57,500 nt of DNA from Symbiodinium natans (taxonomy: Eukaryota; Sar; Dinophyceae; Suessiales; Symbiodiniaceae), in the NCBI GenBank assembly GCA_905221605.1, contig CAJNDS010002463.1, positions 1 to 57,500 on the forward strand, in the 5' to 3' direction. The notes under the pieces were generated by a model. It had not been told where the DNA came from. It ran no database searches and worked only from the letters and a program-made list of their open reading frames with translations. How positions within the stretch are numbered: position 1 is the first letter of the stretch; each line of letters starts with the position of its first letter. Shown in pieces: positions 1-10,268 of the stretch. A program made the position numbers and the translations under genes.

Positions 1-611
1 TCAGGCAAAAACGTGCACTGAAAGATCAACGCACTTCACCAAGCGGTCGGCCTCCCCTACTTTCCGTGAGTGCCATGCCCACAGAGGGGTTGCCGCAGGC
101 ATATGTGGGGTCAACCACATGGGACCACCCCCAGCGGACACATTAGCACATAGCTCCGCCGTCATACGCTCAAGCCCAGAAGCGCGTGGCTCCAAAGGTG
201 GTCACAAGCATCAGCGGAGCCCCACACCGGGCCAACAGTGCGAAAGGAAGCGCTCGAGAAACGGGCTGCAACTTCCCCTGGGTAGGGCTGGTGTAGCATT
301 CGACTGGCTGCTGTGCCGGTGGCTTGCAAATGCACAAAGAAACAGTCTCAGGCAAAAACGTGCACTGAAAGATCAACGCACTTCACGAAGCGGTCGGCCT
401 CCCCTACTTTCCGTGAGTGCCATGCCCACAGAGGGGTTGCCGCAGGCATATGTGGGGTCAACCACATGAGACCACCCCCAGCGGACACAGTAGCACATAG
501 CTCCGCCGTCATACGCTCCGCCGTCATACGCTCAAGCCCTGAAGCGCGTGGCTCCAAAGGTGGTCACAAGCATCAGCGGAGCCCCACACCGGGCCAACAG
601 TGCGAAGGGAA
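1..611. repeat. Tandem duplication, period about 349 bp
   Basis: Bases 1-247 recur at 350-611 with only a few substitutions. The second copy carries a 15-bp internal duplication (CGCTCCGCCGTCATA type) near 505-530 and lacks the segment corresponding to about 249-325, then joins the GGCTTGCAAAT motif that precedes the next unit. It ends directly against a CCCTAAA array. This is a satellite-like repeat cut by the window edge. The open frames in it are not persuasive as genes. Confidence 0.85.
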
Positions 612-1920
612 GGCTTGCAAATAACCCTAAACCCTAAACCCCAAACCCTAAACCCTAAACCCTAAGCCCCAATCCCCAAACCCGTAACCCTAAACCCAGG
701 CAACAATGTGCGCTGCCGTATCAAGTACACATCGGGCGGTCGCTGTTTGCCTTCGGCTGCAGACATTCGGCTCACGCCTTGTGATCCTGCACATTCAAGC
801 CCAACACCCTAGCTGTGAACTCCTGTGAGCCCTGAGCCCTGAGCTGTAGATTCCACTACATAGCAGGGATCTCCATACGGGAGTCGTTCGAAGGCATGTT
901 CTTCTTGGGGGCACCTTGAATATACGGGCCCGTGTTAGTAGGGGTACCACAAAGGGGCGACGTTTCTTTGGGGAAGACCCTAGACCCGAAGCCCTAAGCC
1001 CTGAAGGGACGTGGGAGGCTAAACGCTTCGGGTTTCGGGGGCTAGGGCTCAGGGTTTAGGCTTAAGGCTTCAGCTTAGGCTTAGGCTCAGGCTTGGGTTT
1101 TCAATAAGGCAGCCTGCCTGGGCCACTCATGGCGATCTGAACTGGCATGACCCCCTGGCCACTGGAAGGGTCCCTGCACCCTTTGGATTCAGGGTTCTTG
1201 GATTCAGGAAAATTGGGGCCAAGGGACCCTCAGCCCTAAACCCTCAACCCTCCACCCTGAACCCTGCTTTGGCCTAATTCAGAACTGTTAACGTCGTGGA
1301 TGTTGGTGGGCTTCTGGGGGCCCGAGACCTCGACTAAACTTTGCAAGGGCAGGGCATTGAGCTTGCAACGCCTAAGCCCCAAACAAAGTGCGTACTGGGA
1401 ACCTTGCTCCCCCTAAACCCTATGCCCTAAACCCTAAACCCTAAACCCTAAACCCTAAACCCGGCAGCCCACGACTTCTGAGCTTGGGGGAGGAGTGGGG
1501 GGGGGGTGAAGGAAACCAGAAGCCTTAGAAGAACCCGAAGCCCACAAACCCTAGAACCCCCCCCGCTAGCCTGGAATCCTTCAAACCTCACGTAGAACCT
1601 GCAATAAAGGCCTGAAAAATCCATCACGAAGCCTGTAGAACTCTGAGCCCGAAACGCCCAAGCACTAGGATCTGGAGCCGCGAGAGCCCTAAGCGGCCTC
1701 TCCGAAATCCCCATAAAGCACCCTGAAAGGCCTAAACCCTGAACCGCGGAACCCTAAGCAAAAACTGTAAAAATAAAAAACCTAAGCCCTAAACCACTAA
1801 GACATGGAAAGCAACAAACACAACACCCTAAACCCTTAAACGCCCTAAACTCCTAGCCCTAAACCCTAAACCCTAAACTCTAAACCCTAAACCCTAAACC
1901 CGAAACCCTAAACCCTAAAC
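612..1920. other. Heptamer-rich spacer
   Basis: CCCTAAA arrays lie at about 624-665, 1429-1462 and 1855-1920 with degenerate G-rich and C-rich heptamers between them. Short GC-rich islands (about 700-800, 1120-1200, 1465-1720) have no reading frame I trust. It is probably intron or intergenic sequence of the same kind as the rest of the window. Confidence 0.6.
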
Positions 1921-1984
1921 CTCTCCGAAGCCCCTCGGAGCAGACGCAGGTGGGGATGCGCGCCTCTGGCATGCGCCCCGAGAC
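1921..1984 (-). CDS. Candidate exon, unknown protein
   Basis: GC-rich 64-nt island. On the minus strand it starts after GTGGTGCAG|G and ends at GAGAG|GTTTAGGG, so the donor is supplied by the heptamer array itself. All three frames are open, so the peptide is not assigned. The support is splice context and position between a C-rich and a G-rich array only. Confidence 0.3.
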
Positions 1985-2003
1985 CTGCACCACGCCGGGA
2001 TTG

Positions 2004-2125
2004 GGGGTTTGGGATTCAGGGTTTGGGGTTTGGGGTTTGGGGTTTGGGGTTTGGGGTTTGGGGTTTGGGGTTTGGGGTTTGGGGTTTGGGGTGTAAGTAG
2101 GGTTTGGGGTTTAGGGTTGAGGGTT
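2004..2125 (+). repeat. TTTGGGG heptamer array
   Basis: About twelve near-identical TTTGGGG units followed by a few TTTAGGG units. The array is a locally homogeneous variant of the telomere-type heptamer. The glycine-rich (GFGVWGL) frames across it are artefacts. Confidence 0.85.
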
Positions 2126-2457
2126 TCAGGCTTGACTTGCGGAGACTTGGGGTTGCACCGACAATGCTGGCAATGGTGCAAGATCTCCGGTGCTCGGCAT
2201 CAGGGTCATCCACCAGCCGGGTGCCGTGGTGCTCCAGCCAGCCCAAGTTTGACGCGAGGCCTTGCGACAGGGCCTCTTTTGGCCAACCATCGCGCATAGA
2301 AGTTGCTGAAAGGCGCCTTTCGGAATGGAGCCAGGCAGTACAGGCGCAAGCTAGACGCCTCAGCGGAAACGGCATTGTCGTCGGCCTTGCTGGTCCGGAG
2401 GTGGTCCAGCCGGTGATGCACTGTCTCGGCAACCATGGATTCGGACGCATCCTGTAC
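2126..2457. other. Unique GC-rich island between arrays
   Basis: About 330 bp of non-repetitive sequence. A plus-strand frame includes RIEVAERRLSEWSQ and a minus-strand frame is also open. No family is recognised and there is no clear exon boundary. It could be coding, but strand and frame are undecided. Confidence 0.35.
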
Positions 2458-3351
2458 CCCTAAACCCTAAACCCTAAACCCTAAAGGCTTCGAGGGTTTA
2501 GGGTTTCGGGGTTTCGGGGTTTCAGAGCTTAGGGTGTCAGGGTTGAGGGGCACGGGATTGAGATTTGGGGTTTGGAGGTCTGGGGTTGCTTTAGGGCTGT
2601 AGAACGAGTGCTTCAGTCATTAGGAGTTGGGGCCGCAGGGGGTTAAGAATTTAGGGTTTAGGGTTTAGGGTTTAGGGTTTCGGGTTTTGGGTTTAGGGTT
2701 TAGGTTCTTGAAGGTTAATGGTTTGACGTCTCAAAAGGCTCCAGATCTAATGAGGTCAGGCTGCGTCGCTCTTGTGCATCTACATGATCCGCTGCACTGC
2801 TGGGAAGCCCCCGAGGGTTTAGGAAACCCTAACCCCAAAACCCAAAACCCTAAACCCTAAACCCTGGGGTTTAGGGTTTTGGGTTTAGGATGCAAGGGGC
2901 CGCATACCAAGCATTGAAGCAAAACCGGACAGATTTGGGTGTTTCAAACACATCGGCTTCCCCTTTCTGCCCCCGCCACGGTCAGCCTGGCGTGTGACTC
3001 CAGTCAAGACTGGCCTGATGCGTCTTTGCGGTGCGGGACTCTGGGGTTCAGGAAATAGGAATTGGGAGGCAGGGCCCCGCCACAACTACCCCTCTCAGAT
3101 AAAGCCCCAACCAAGGTGCTCTGGGCCTTGCGGACGGGGCTAGTAAGAATGGGGGGCAGCCAGGATAGGTTATCTCAAGGAAAAAGAGGGGTTTTTGGGA
3201 AATTGCCTTGGCCCTCACCCTGAGTTTAGTTGTCCCCCTTTTTTGGGGTTGGTTAAGGGCTTGGGGTTTGGGGCTTTGGGCGTAAAGGGTTTGGGGCTTG
3301 AGGCTCTGGGCGTATAGGGTTTATGGCTCAAGGTCAAGTTTAGGGCTGCAC
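2458..3351. other. Heptamer arrays and unique spacer
   Basis: Short CCCTAAA (2458-2485, 2825-2865) and TTTAGGG (2490-2700) tracts lie next to each other in opposite orientation, which makes local inverted repeats. 2885-3230 is unique sequence with no credible gene. Confidence 0.5.
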
Positions 3352-3527
3352 TTGGAGGTTCATGGGTACATAGGAGGAGGGTTTCGGATTTAGGGTTTAG
3401 GGTTTAGGGTGTAGGGTGTAGGGTTTAGGGCTTAGGGTTTAGGGTCTAGGGTTTAGCAACTATGGTTTCAACCTTAGTCAGGGCACTTATAACCCTCCTT
3501 ATAAGTGCGCATGAACCTTCAAGTAGG
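3352..3527. mobile_element. Family A inverted-repeat element split by a TTTAGGG array
   Basis: The left end CTTGGAGGTTCATGGGTAC and the right end GCATGAACCTTCAAG are inverted relatives and match other family A copies in the window. The middle (about 3386-3455) is a TTTAGGG array that is absent from compact copies, so the array seems to have grown or inserted inside the element. Confidence 0.6.
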
Positions 3528-3650
3528 GCTTTGGGAACTATAGCTCCGGATCCAGCGCTTGCCTCTCCGCCCCACATCCGGGAGTTGAGTGAGTTGGCAT
3601 TGAGAGTCGTACCAACACAGGCTGTTGCTGGGCTTACATAAGTAGGGGTT

Positions 3651-3735
3651 TACGAAACTAGGGGACCCCCGATATAGAGCCCCCAATAGTAGGATTCCCT
3701 CATGATAAGGACCCCAAAAAGGCACCAAGTGTTGA
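3651..3735 (-). mobile_element. Family B element
   Basis: The order GTTTACGAAA, GGGGACCCCC, CCCCCAATAGTAGGATTCCC, AAGGACCCC recurs at 7300, 15578, 19480 and 47776. It is about 85 bp with no coding capacity and looks like a small dispersed non-autonomous repeat. Confidence 0.55.
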
Positions 3736-3867
3736 AGAAATACAGCCATCGGCAACAGCGTTCAAGATAGAGCATGGAGAAACCGGGGGCTGTTGTGCCA
3801 CTCTTTACTTCTAGCACCTTTTGGGAGAGCAATGCTGCTATGGCTTGTCTTGCAACCCTAAATCTTA

Positions 3868-3990
3868 CACCCTAAACCCTAAACCCCAAACCCCAAACCC
3901 TAAACCCTAAACCCTAAACCCTAAACCCTAAACCCTAAACACTAAACCCTAAACCCTAAACCCTAAACCCTAAACCCTAAACCCTACCTG
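3868..3990 (-). repeat. CCCTAAA array
   Basis: About seventeen units, almost perfect. A GC-rich 90-bp island follows and then a further C-rich tract. Confidence 0.9.
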
Positions 3991-4290
3991 TCCTTTGCAA
4001 GTGCGCTGTCTCATGGGGCGTTTCTATTTCCCAAGCAACGCAAGGCCCACCGAAACGAGCCGCTTCGAAGGATGCGGGCACTGCGCATGTTCAGGTCTTG
4101 GTTCTGTGTTTAGAACCCCAAACCCTAAACCCTAAACCCTATACTCTTAGTTGTTGGGTTGAGGCGCTTTAAAGGGTCCGGGGCTTGGTGTTTTGAATTT
4201 AGGGTTTAGGGCTCGGGGCTTTACGGGGTCGAGGGTTTGGGCCAAGCAACCCCTACAAAACCGCCTCACCCTAAACCCTAAGCCCCGAAC

Positions 4291-4378
4291 CCTCTCATCA
4301 TGAGCAAGCCGCTGCCGGAAATTCCGGGGGCCCGGGCATGGGCCGCGCCCCGCGGCGCGCCGCCACCGCCGAGTCTGC
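4291..4378 (-). CDS. Candidate exon, Gly/Ala-rich
   Basis: Minus-strand reading starts after CCCCTTCCAG|G and ends before GTTCGGGGCTTAGGG. One frame contains LGGGGAPRG and GISGSGLLMMRG with no stop. It is very GC-rich and flanked by a C-rich array on the left and a TTTAGGG array on the right, as for the transketolase exons. No homology is recognised. Confidence 0.35.
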
Positions 4379-4574
4379 CTGGAAGGGGTAGGGTAGGGGG
4401 CGTAGGGTTTAGGGTTTAGGGTTTAGGGTTTAGGGTTTAGGGTTTAGGGTTTAGGGTTTAGGGGTTCAGGACTGAGGTCTTAGGGTTTTGAGGGCTTTAG
4501 GATTGGTGGCTTGAGGGGTTTGAGGGGGGGGGGCTTATGTACGCTGAAACCCCTGGACTTGAAACCATAGAGCC

Positions 4575-4726
4575 CTAACCCTAAACCCTAAACCCTAAAC
4601 CCTAAACCCTAAACCCTAAACCCTAAACCCTAAACCCTAAACCCTAAACCCTAAACCCTAAGCGCTAAACCCTAAACCCTAAACCCTAAACCCTAAACCC
4701 TAAACCCTAAACCCTAAACCCTAAAC
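4575..4726 (-). repeat. CCCTAAA array
   Basis: About twenty-one units with one GCGCTAAA variant. It ends exactly where the next candidate exon begins. Confidence 0.9.
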
Positions 4727-4803
4727 CGCTGTGGCCCCACCTGGCGCAGAACTGCCTCGAGCGCTGCGTCGCCAATCTCCGTTGCCGAGCTTTTCAAGCT
4801 CTC
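4727..4803 (-). CDS. Candidate exon, helical peptide
   Basis: The minus-strand frame reads ESLKSSATEIGDAALEAVL followed by RQ. The acceptor is CTTGGCAG|G. The donor is either CGCCAG|GTGGGG (exon edge 4741) or GCG|GTTTAGGG (edge 4727). Codon third positions are mostly G or C. The function is unknown. Confidence 0.45.
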
Positions 4804-6051
4804 CTGCCAAGATCCGAGGATTCTTATTAGGGATTATTCTTCTAGGGTTTAGGGTTTAGGATTTAGGGGGGTTTAGGGCTGCTATAATCCTTATCAATCA
4901 TTGTCAGTGTAAGGGCACTAAAACCCCTATGAAGCACTCCTGCGAAACTCCGAGAATTTAGGATTTGAGGGTTCATGGGCAACTCTGAGTAGGGTTCTAT
5001 ATGGGCTTAGGGTTTAGGAGTTTAGGGTTTAGGGTTTGGGGCTTAGAGTTTAGGTTTTAGGGGTTTTAACATAGTTATCCTATGCCTAACCCTTCTTAGC
5101 AGTACCAACGAACCTCCAAGCAAGGGTTTACCATCTGCGGCTGAGTTTGAGGTATAGGAAAGGTCTTGTAATGGAGAATCCTGACTACATACTTCGGTGG
5201 GTTGGGGTAACCATCAAATGACCCTAAAGCTTACGGCCTATGGGGCAACCAAATAAGTCCTACAAGGCTTTACAGCCGAGGCAATGGGAATGCAAGTCAG
5301 CGGAGGGCCTAAACCCTAAACCCTAAACCCTAAGCCCTAAACCCTAAACCCTAAACCCTAAACCCTGCCTTTAAAAAGCAGTATGACCCTTCCGAGAGAA
5401 ACTTCGGGCCGGGTGGGATTGAGGGTTTAGGGTTCAGGGTTTACGGGGGCCCTTAGACCGCCAAGACCACTATCCTCCCGCCAAAAACAGACGAGAATAA
5501 TACATAATAACAAGTAAGAATGAAACAAAAACTCCCAAATAGAGAGAGAGAGAGAAAGAAAGAAGGAAAGAAGTCAATAAAGAAAAAAATGAAGAAAATA
5601 TGTGTAGCAAGCAAAATCAAAAAAAGAGCTAGCTGCAGGTGTCGCTGTAGGTTTGGTCTAGGGTTTAGAACCCTAAGCCTTCAACCCTGACAGAAGGGTT
5701 CAAGCTTTAGAGCTTTTGGGGGTCTGGGGCTTCGGGGTTTATAGGGTTTAGGGTGGCAGGGGCCAGTTGCGGGTTTCGTGTTTCGGGTTTTTAGGGGTTT
5801 GGGGTTTAAGCCCAATAAGGGAAAATATAAAACGTCCCACGGGCCTGCCTAACATAGGTTGGACCAAATGGCCGCGAACCTTCTTCGCCTCAGCCTACAC
5901 CCCGGGCGCCCAAAATCCAAAACTCTCTGCTCGCAAGTTGCCCCATGACCCCATTTGCGTCTGTAACTGAACCAAGCACCAAGGCCATAGCTCTTCTTGA
6001 TGCTTCTGTGCTTCAAGGCTTGGAGCTTGCAGTCTGGCAGGTGGCGCGTCT
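4804..6051. other. Degenerate heptamers, purine tract and unique sequence
   Basis: Contains short arrays (5305-5365 CCCTAAA), a family A end fragment near 5106-5125, and an A/G-rich (GA)n/(GAAA)n tract at 5541-5600. At 5812-5860 lies a motif CCCAATAAGGGAAAATATAA that recurs at 36977. There is a weak exon-like island at 5388-5409. No gene is supported. Confidence 0.5.
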
Positions 6052-6160
6052 CCCAGAGACTCCAAAATCCCTTAATTAAGGAATATATCTTAAATCATAT
6101 TTGGGTTCCTACTATAATTTAAGGTAGATTCCTTAATTGAGGGGTTTTGGAGTCTCTGGG
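6052..6160. mobile_element. 109-bp inverted-repeat element (MITE-like)
   Basis: The arms CCCAGAGACTCCAAAATCCC and its complement GGGGTTTTGGAGTCTCTGGG close a structure whose inner parts (CTTAATTAAGGAATAT / ATTCCTTAATTGAG) also pair. It is AT-rich compared with its surroundings and has no coding capacity. No target-site duplication is obvious. Confidence 0.7.
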
Positions 6161-6435
6161 CTGCGGCTGAAATTTGGATGCCAAGTCCTTGCAACGAAGG
6201 CACGAGCATTGCAATCCTTGGAGCACGCTCAAGGCGAAACCACAAGGCTTGAGGGCTTGGGTTGAGTTCGGATTTCGGCTTAGGGTTGAGGCTTTCATTT
6301 CGGCAACCCAAGGTCGCCAAACCCGACAACCCTAAGCCACCCTAACCAGGAGACCCCCAAAACCCCCCCAACCCCCGAAACCCCTAGATTCCCAACCCCC
6401 TAAGGCCTAAAGCCCTAAACCCCAAGCCCCCAAAC
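6161..6435. other. Spacer
   Basis: Unique sequence passing into degenerate C-rich heptamers. Nothing gene-like. Confidence 0.5.
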
Positions 6436-6568
6436 CCAAAACCCCCTAAAACCCCTAAAACCCCTAAAACCCCTAAAACCCCTAAAACCCCTAAAACCCC
6501 TAAAACCCCTAAAACCCCTAAAACCCCTAAAACCCCTAAAACCCCTAAAACCCCTAAAACCCCTGAAA
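6436..6568 (-). repeat. AAAACCCCT nonamer array
   Basis: About fourteen units of a 9-bp variant of the telomere-type repeat, very homogeneous. Confidence 0.9.
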
Positions 6569-6596
6569 CCCCTGAAGCCCCAAGAGACACTTCAAC

Positions 6597-6654
6597 CCCA
6601 AATCCCTTTGCCGCACCTCTACTTTCCGCGCCAGGCCTTGCAGTGCCTCTTCCT
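6597..6654 (-). CDS. Candidate exon, charged helix
   Basis: It follows CCTCCAAG| on the minus strand, the same terminus as family A elements. The frame reads EEALQGLARKVEVRQRD. A GT donor after GTAGAG would end it at 6617 and another GT at 6597. The composition suits a coiled coil. Confidence 0.4.
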
Positions 6655-7299
6655 CTTGGAGGTTTAGTGTTTACGGTTTAGGGTTTCGGGTTTAGGGTTG
6701 TTTAGGGCTTAGGGTTTAGGGTTTAGGGTTTAGGGTTTCGGGTTTAGGGTTTAGGGTTTAGGTTTTAGGGTTTACCTCCAAGCTTGGCACTTGACGCCGG
6801 CAGCGGTGTGTGGGGTTTAGAGGTTTAGAGGCTTCGGGGTGTCGGGTTTAGGGTGTACAGGGTTTTGGGGTTTAGGGGTGTAGGGTTTAGGGTTTATGGG
6901 GGTAGGGTTGAGGGCTTAGGGGTGTAGGATTGAGGGTTTGTGTAGGGGCGGGTAGGGGTGCAGGTTTTGGGGTTGCAGGGGCTTAGGGGTGATGGTTTAG
7001 GGCTTGCCCCAAGCCGCTCCGCCTTTAAACTCAAAGATACGACCTCCCCCCCTCCCTCCTCCAGCAGAGTTTCGTGAAACCAGGTTTAGGGTTGAGGGTT
7101 GAGGGCTGAGGGCTTAGGAGTTTTTAGGTTTAGCTCTCCGTTAAGCCGGCCAAGTCCTGAACCCTAGCGCATCTTGATCCCCCCCCACTGCTGTTCAGGT
7201 TTGAGAGCTTACAGCCTAAAGGTCCTAACCCCCTTCACAGGTACAGCCTTCGACATATGAGGGCTTCCGAGTTTTGGGGGGGGGGGCCTTGTTGGGGTG
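6655..7299. other. G-rich heptamer spacer
   Basis: TTTAGGG and degenerate relatives (6700-6775, 6880-7000). At 7060-7095 a plus-strand pyrimidine tract ends CCTCCAG and a GTTTAGGG donor-like site follows 19 bp later, which could be a microexon but is too short to judge. Confidence 0.4.
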
Positions 7300-7372
7300 G
7301 GTCCCCATCATAAGGGAGTCCTACTATTCGAGGGTTTATGTTGGGGGTCCCCGAGTTTCGTAAACCCCCATA
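7300..7372 (+). mobile_element. Family B element
   Basis: GGGTCCCCATCATAAGGGAG, TCCTACTATT, GGGGGTCCCCGAGTTTCGTA and AACCCC occur in the family B order. Confidence 0.5.
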
Positions 7373-7439
7373 TCGGGCCGCCCCCGCCAACTCACAACTG
7401 CGCCCTCAAAAAAGAAAATGGTAAGCAACCCCTGACCCC

Positions 7440-7570
7440 TTAGGGTTTAGGGTTAGGGTTTAGGGTTTCGGGTTTAGGGTTTAGGGTTCAGGGTTCAGGG
7501 TTCAGGGTTCAGGGTTCAGGGTTCAGGGTTTAGGGTTTAGGGTTTAGGGTTAGGGGTTTAGGGTTTAGGG
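7440..7570 (+). repeat. TTTAGGG / TTCAGGG array
   Basis: A block of TTCAGGG units sits inside TTTAGGG units, an example of local homogenisation of one variant. Confidence 0.85.
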
Positions 7571-7620
7571 TGGAAAATGGCAAACAACCCCTGACTTCTG
7601 AAGCCCAAACCCCGCACCCC

Positions 7621-8007
7621 TAACCCACCGAACCCCATGCACTCTGATATCCTGCAGATATCAAAGAGTCAATGCTGTGTCTCCCTCCTTTTTTGCGAGG
7701 CTCCTCCTCTCTTGTGAGGCCCCACTGGACACCTGCATCGTGGTTGCATTGATCCGAGATTTCTTCAACGCACTGTCGGCACCCAGTCCATGTGGGCGCC
7801 CTGCTCTCAAGACCATCAACATAAAAGGCGACGCTGGAGCTACACGCCAACCTCAGAAGCAAGGTATTGTGGCCTCAATTCCCGGTCAACCAAAGCAAAG
7901 CCCAGGAATCTGGCGTGCGACGGACGGCTCCGCAGTCTGAAAGTGGCTTTCAAAAAGACCAATCTCACCCGCAAATGTAAGGTACAACCCATGATGATAC
8001 TTTCAAC
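7621..8007. other. Unique sequence downstream of the radical-SAM gene
   Basis: Contains open frames on both strands (plus 7677-7940, minus 7620-7862) without recognisable domains. The part next to 8008 should hold the 3' untranslated region of the minus-strand gene. No canonical polyadenylation signal was seen. Confidence 0.35.
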
Positions 8008-8838
8008 CTATGGAAAGTAGGGCCTCCACCGAACCGGTGTCGACACTCCGAGAGATTTCGACAAGGCCTCGGTTTGTTCCTTGTCGACGTCATCGCGATC
8101 CACCGCCGTAGTTTCCACCTGTAGACCGAGTCGTACGGCCTCTTGAATAAAATGACATACCATCTTGTGAGCATCCTCATCCTCGGACGCTACGCAAGGT
8201 TGCACCAACTCCGTATACTGACCGGCAAGGCCAGTATGAAGACCGACGCTGATGTGAGTGATGCCGTGAGCCAGGCATTTCTGCAATGCCTCCGAGCAAG
8301 ATGACAATGCTACCAATCCATTGGTCGTGAGTCGAACGGTAGTAGACATACTGCATTTCCTTGCTTCGTCATGAACTTGTTGGGACAATTGCAACATGTC
8401 GTCCATTCGCAATGTGGGTTCTCCTTCTCCCGAAAAGACGATGGACTGTATCTTGTTCTCGAACAGTTGTTGTCGAATTTCTTGAAACAAGCCGTCTCGT
8501 GTGGGTTGTCCTTCTTCTTCACCTTGCGGCAGTCCCGCTACATATGCCAACGCCGGTGGTAGTTTTTGAGGCCCTTCTTGGGTATCCAAATAGGCACACC
8601 AGCCCGCCCATTGACTGGTCCCAGCCTCGGCATCTCGAACACGACACAGGGCGGCGACCACCGATGCCGGCAATACAAAATTGTCACCCCGAAGTTCGGG
8701 CAAGGTTCGAGAATTGCTCCGGGAGGTGAGTGGCACGTACAAGGCATTTCCCAAACAGTAGGTGAAGTGAGTCACCCGAGGTGGGCAGGAAAGAGAAGAC
8801 GCCATGGCGGCCATGAGTTTGGCCGTCCCCGGTCTCAT
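8008..8838 (-). CDS. Radical-SAM-like (TatD-linked type) protein
   Basis: Encodes 276 residues from the first in-frame ATG (MRPGTAK). The frame is open further upstream to 8916 but without an ATG; an alternative start MAAMASS lies at 8814. I see NALYVPLTSRSNSRTLPEL at 34-52, then VAALCRVRDAE, a W-rich segment, FSGEGEPTLR at 135-144 and VRLTTNG, and it ends RWRPYFP. FSGEGEPTLR and the TTNG strand resemble radical-SAM TIM barrels, particularly the small family linked to TatD. The three cysteines expected for the 4Fe-4S cluster at the LTSRSNSRTLPEL site are absent, so ordinary SAM radical chemistry is doubtful. It is a single exon in an intron-dense region. Function unproven. Confidence 0.62.
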   Translation of the reverse strand: MRPGTAKLMAAMASSLSCPPRVTHFTYCLGNALYVPLTSRSNSRTLPELRGDNFVLPASVVAALCRVRDAEAGTSQWAGWCAYLDTQEGPQKLPPALAYVAGLPQGEEEGQPTRDGLFQEIRQQLFENKIQSIVFSGEGEPTLRMDDMLQLSQQVHDEARKCSMSTTVRLTTNGLVALSSCSEALQKCLAHGITHISVGLHTGLAGQYTELVQPCVASEDEDAHKMVCHFIQEAVRLGLQVETTAVDRDDVDKEQTEALSKSLGVSTPVRWRPYFP

Positions 8839-8944
8839 GGGAAACTGTTTCGTTGCCGTGGTGGGTTCTGTTGTGAGGGGTTGTCTTGAGCGGAAGAGAA
8901 AAGATGCATGTAGCAAGGACTGCTGCTGCGTCCATGATGAGGTG
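8839..8944 (-). promoter_or_regulatory. 5' leader with likely spliced-leader acceptor
   Basis: Immediately upstream of the gene a pyrimidine tract TCTTTTCTCTTCCGCTCAAG (about 8886-8905) ends in AG and is a plausible trans-splice acceptor, as dinoflagellate messages receive a spliced leader. Its last seven bases, GCTCAAG, equal the end of the dinoflagellate spliced leader, which may be chance. A CCCTAAA array (8945-9004) lies beyond. Confidence 0.35.
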
Positions 8945-9004
8945 TAACCCTAAACCCTAAACCCTAATCCCTAAAACCTAAACCCTAAGCCCTAAACCCT
9001 AAAC
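8945..9004 (-). repeat. CCCTAAA array
   Basis: About eight units with some variants. Confidence 0.8.
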
Positions 9005-9425
9005 CGCGTGTGTATCGTTCTGGTTGTTGCCGTTGGGATTGATGATAGATGCTCAAGATCCATGAGGATGTCCTCACGTCACAAATCCCCAACATATAAC
9101 AGTAGACATTTGACTCGCATCCATCGCTTGCATCATCGGTATCCCTGATACAGAACTGTACTGAGACTGTACTGGAACTGACAGTAATCATTGAGAACAA
9201 CAACATCATCATCGTCAACATTATGAGAATTGTTTCTAGCAGTGTCGTGAGCATCTCGTCTTCTGGTCGAAAACCTCAACAGCAACAACCAGGTGCTGCT
9301 GCCGCCGCAGTGGTCTGCACTTTACTTCCTTGTCAACCCTGCTGGTGTGCTGGCTACTCTTCCAAAACGCAAAGGGCAAAGTACCACTGCTGCCCAAACA
9401 CGATGAAACCTGAGAAGCCCTAAAC
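9005..9425. other. Unique spacer, possible divergent 5' region
   Basis: AT-richer, non-repetitive. A plus-strand frame from ATG 9223 (66 residues, with QQQQ and AAAAA runs) could be a first exon for the plus-strand exons that follow, but nothing confirms it. Confidence 0.3.
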
Positions 9426-9537
9426 CTCAAAACCTGAACCCTGATCCCTGAACCCTACACCCCTACTCCCCTAAAACCCTAAACCCCTGAACCCCTTCAC
9501 CCTAAACCCTAAACCCTAAACCACGACTCTTGCCGAG

Positions 9538-9613
9538 ACGCCGTGTGTTTCGCCTGGTGGGCTGCCGACTCCTCTAGGGAGGCCCTGGGCGACGACTTGG
9601 ATAGAAGCCCACG
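9538..9613 (+). CDS. Candidate exon (plus strand)
   Basis: Starts after TTGCCGAG| and ends at CACG|GTGAGG, a standard donor. The frame reads AVCFAWWAADSSREALGDDL. Phase at the 3' end (two bases over) fits the next candidate at 9777. The minus strand is also open here (SLEESAAHQAKHTASRQES) with a GTTTAGGG donor, so the strand is not certain. Confidence 0.45.
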
Positions 9614-9776
9614 GTGAGGGTTTAGGGTTTAAGGTTTAGGGCTTAAGGTTTAAGGTTAAGGGTTTAGGGCTTCGGGTTTGGGGTTTCGGGTTTAGGGTTT
9701 AGGATTCAGGGTTTAGGAAACTTGGGTTTCGGGCTCGGGGTGCCCCTAAACCCTGGTCTCAGAACCTAAGCCCCAG

Positions 9777-9859
9777 ACCGCGGATCAAATTTGCTCTCCC
9801 AGCCAAAGACCAGACGGACTCCAACCCCGCTCTCTGGAACATGTCCCGGTGCATGGAGG
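9777..9859 (+). CDS. Candidate exon (plus strand)
   Basis: Follows CCCCAG| and ends before GTTCAGGG. The frame reads IKFALPAKDQTDSNPALWNM then SRCME with 20 of 26 codons ending in G or C. It is phase-compatible with 9538-9613. No family is recognised. A minus-strand reading (RAGLESVWSLAGRANLIR) is a weaker alternative. Confidence 0.45.
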
Positions 9860-9889
9860 GTTCAGGGTTTAAGGCTTAGAAGGTCTAGG

Positions 9890-9965
9890 GTTTAGGGTTT
9901 GGGGTTTAGGGTTTCGGGTTGAGGGTTTAGGGTTTAGGGCTTAGGGTTTAGGGTTTAGGGTTCGA
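9890..9965 (+). repeat. TTTAGGG array
   Basis: About ten units, some altered. Confidence 0.8.
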
Positions 9966-10109
9966 TACAATGCATAGGGCTTGCGGCTTAGAAGATCTAG
10001 GGCTTAGGGTTTAGGGCTCGGGGAACAACACTAGCCCTAAGCCCTAAACCCCCAAAGCCCTAAACCCTAAAGCCCCAATCCCCCTAAACCTACCTTAAAC
10101 TCACCCGAA

Positions 10110-10268
10110 ACGCTAAACCCTAAACCCTAAACCCTAAACCCTAAACCCTAAACCCTAAACCCTAAACCCTACCTAAACCCTAAACCCTAAACCCTAAACC
10201 CTAAACCCTAAACCCTAAACCCTAAACCCTAAACCCTAAACCCTAAACCCTAAACCCTAACCCTAAAC
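10110..10268 (-). repeat. CCCTAAA array
   Basis: About twenty-two units, nearly perfect, one of the longer C-oriented arrays. Confidence 0.9.
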
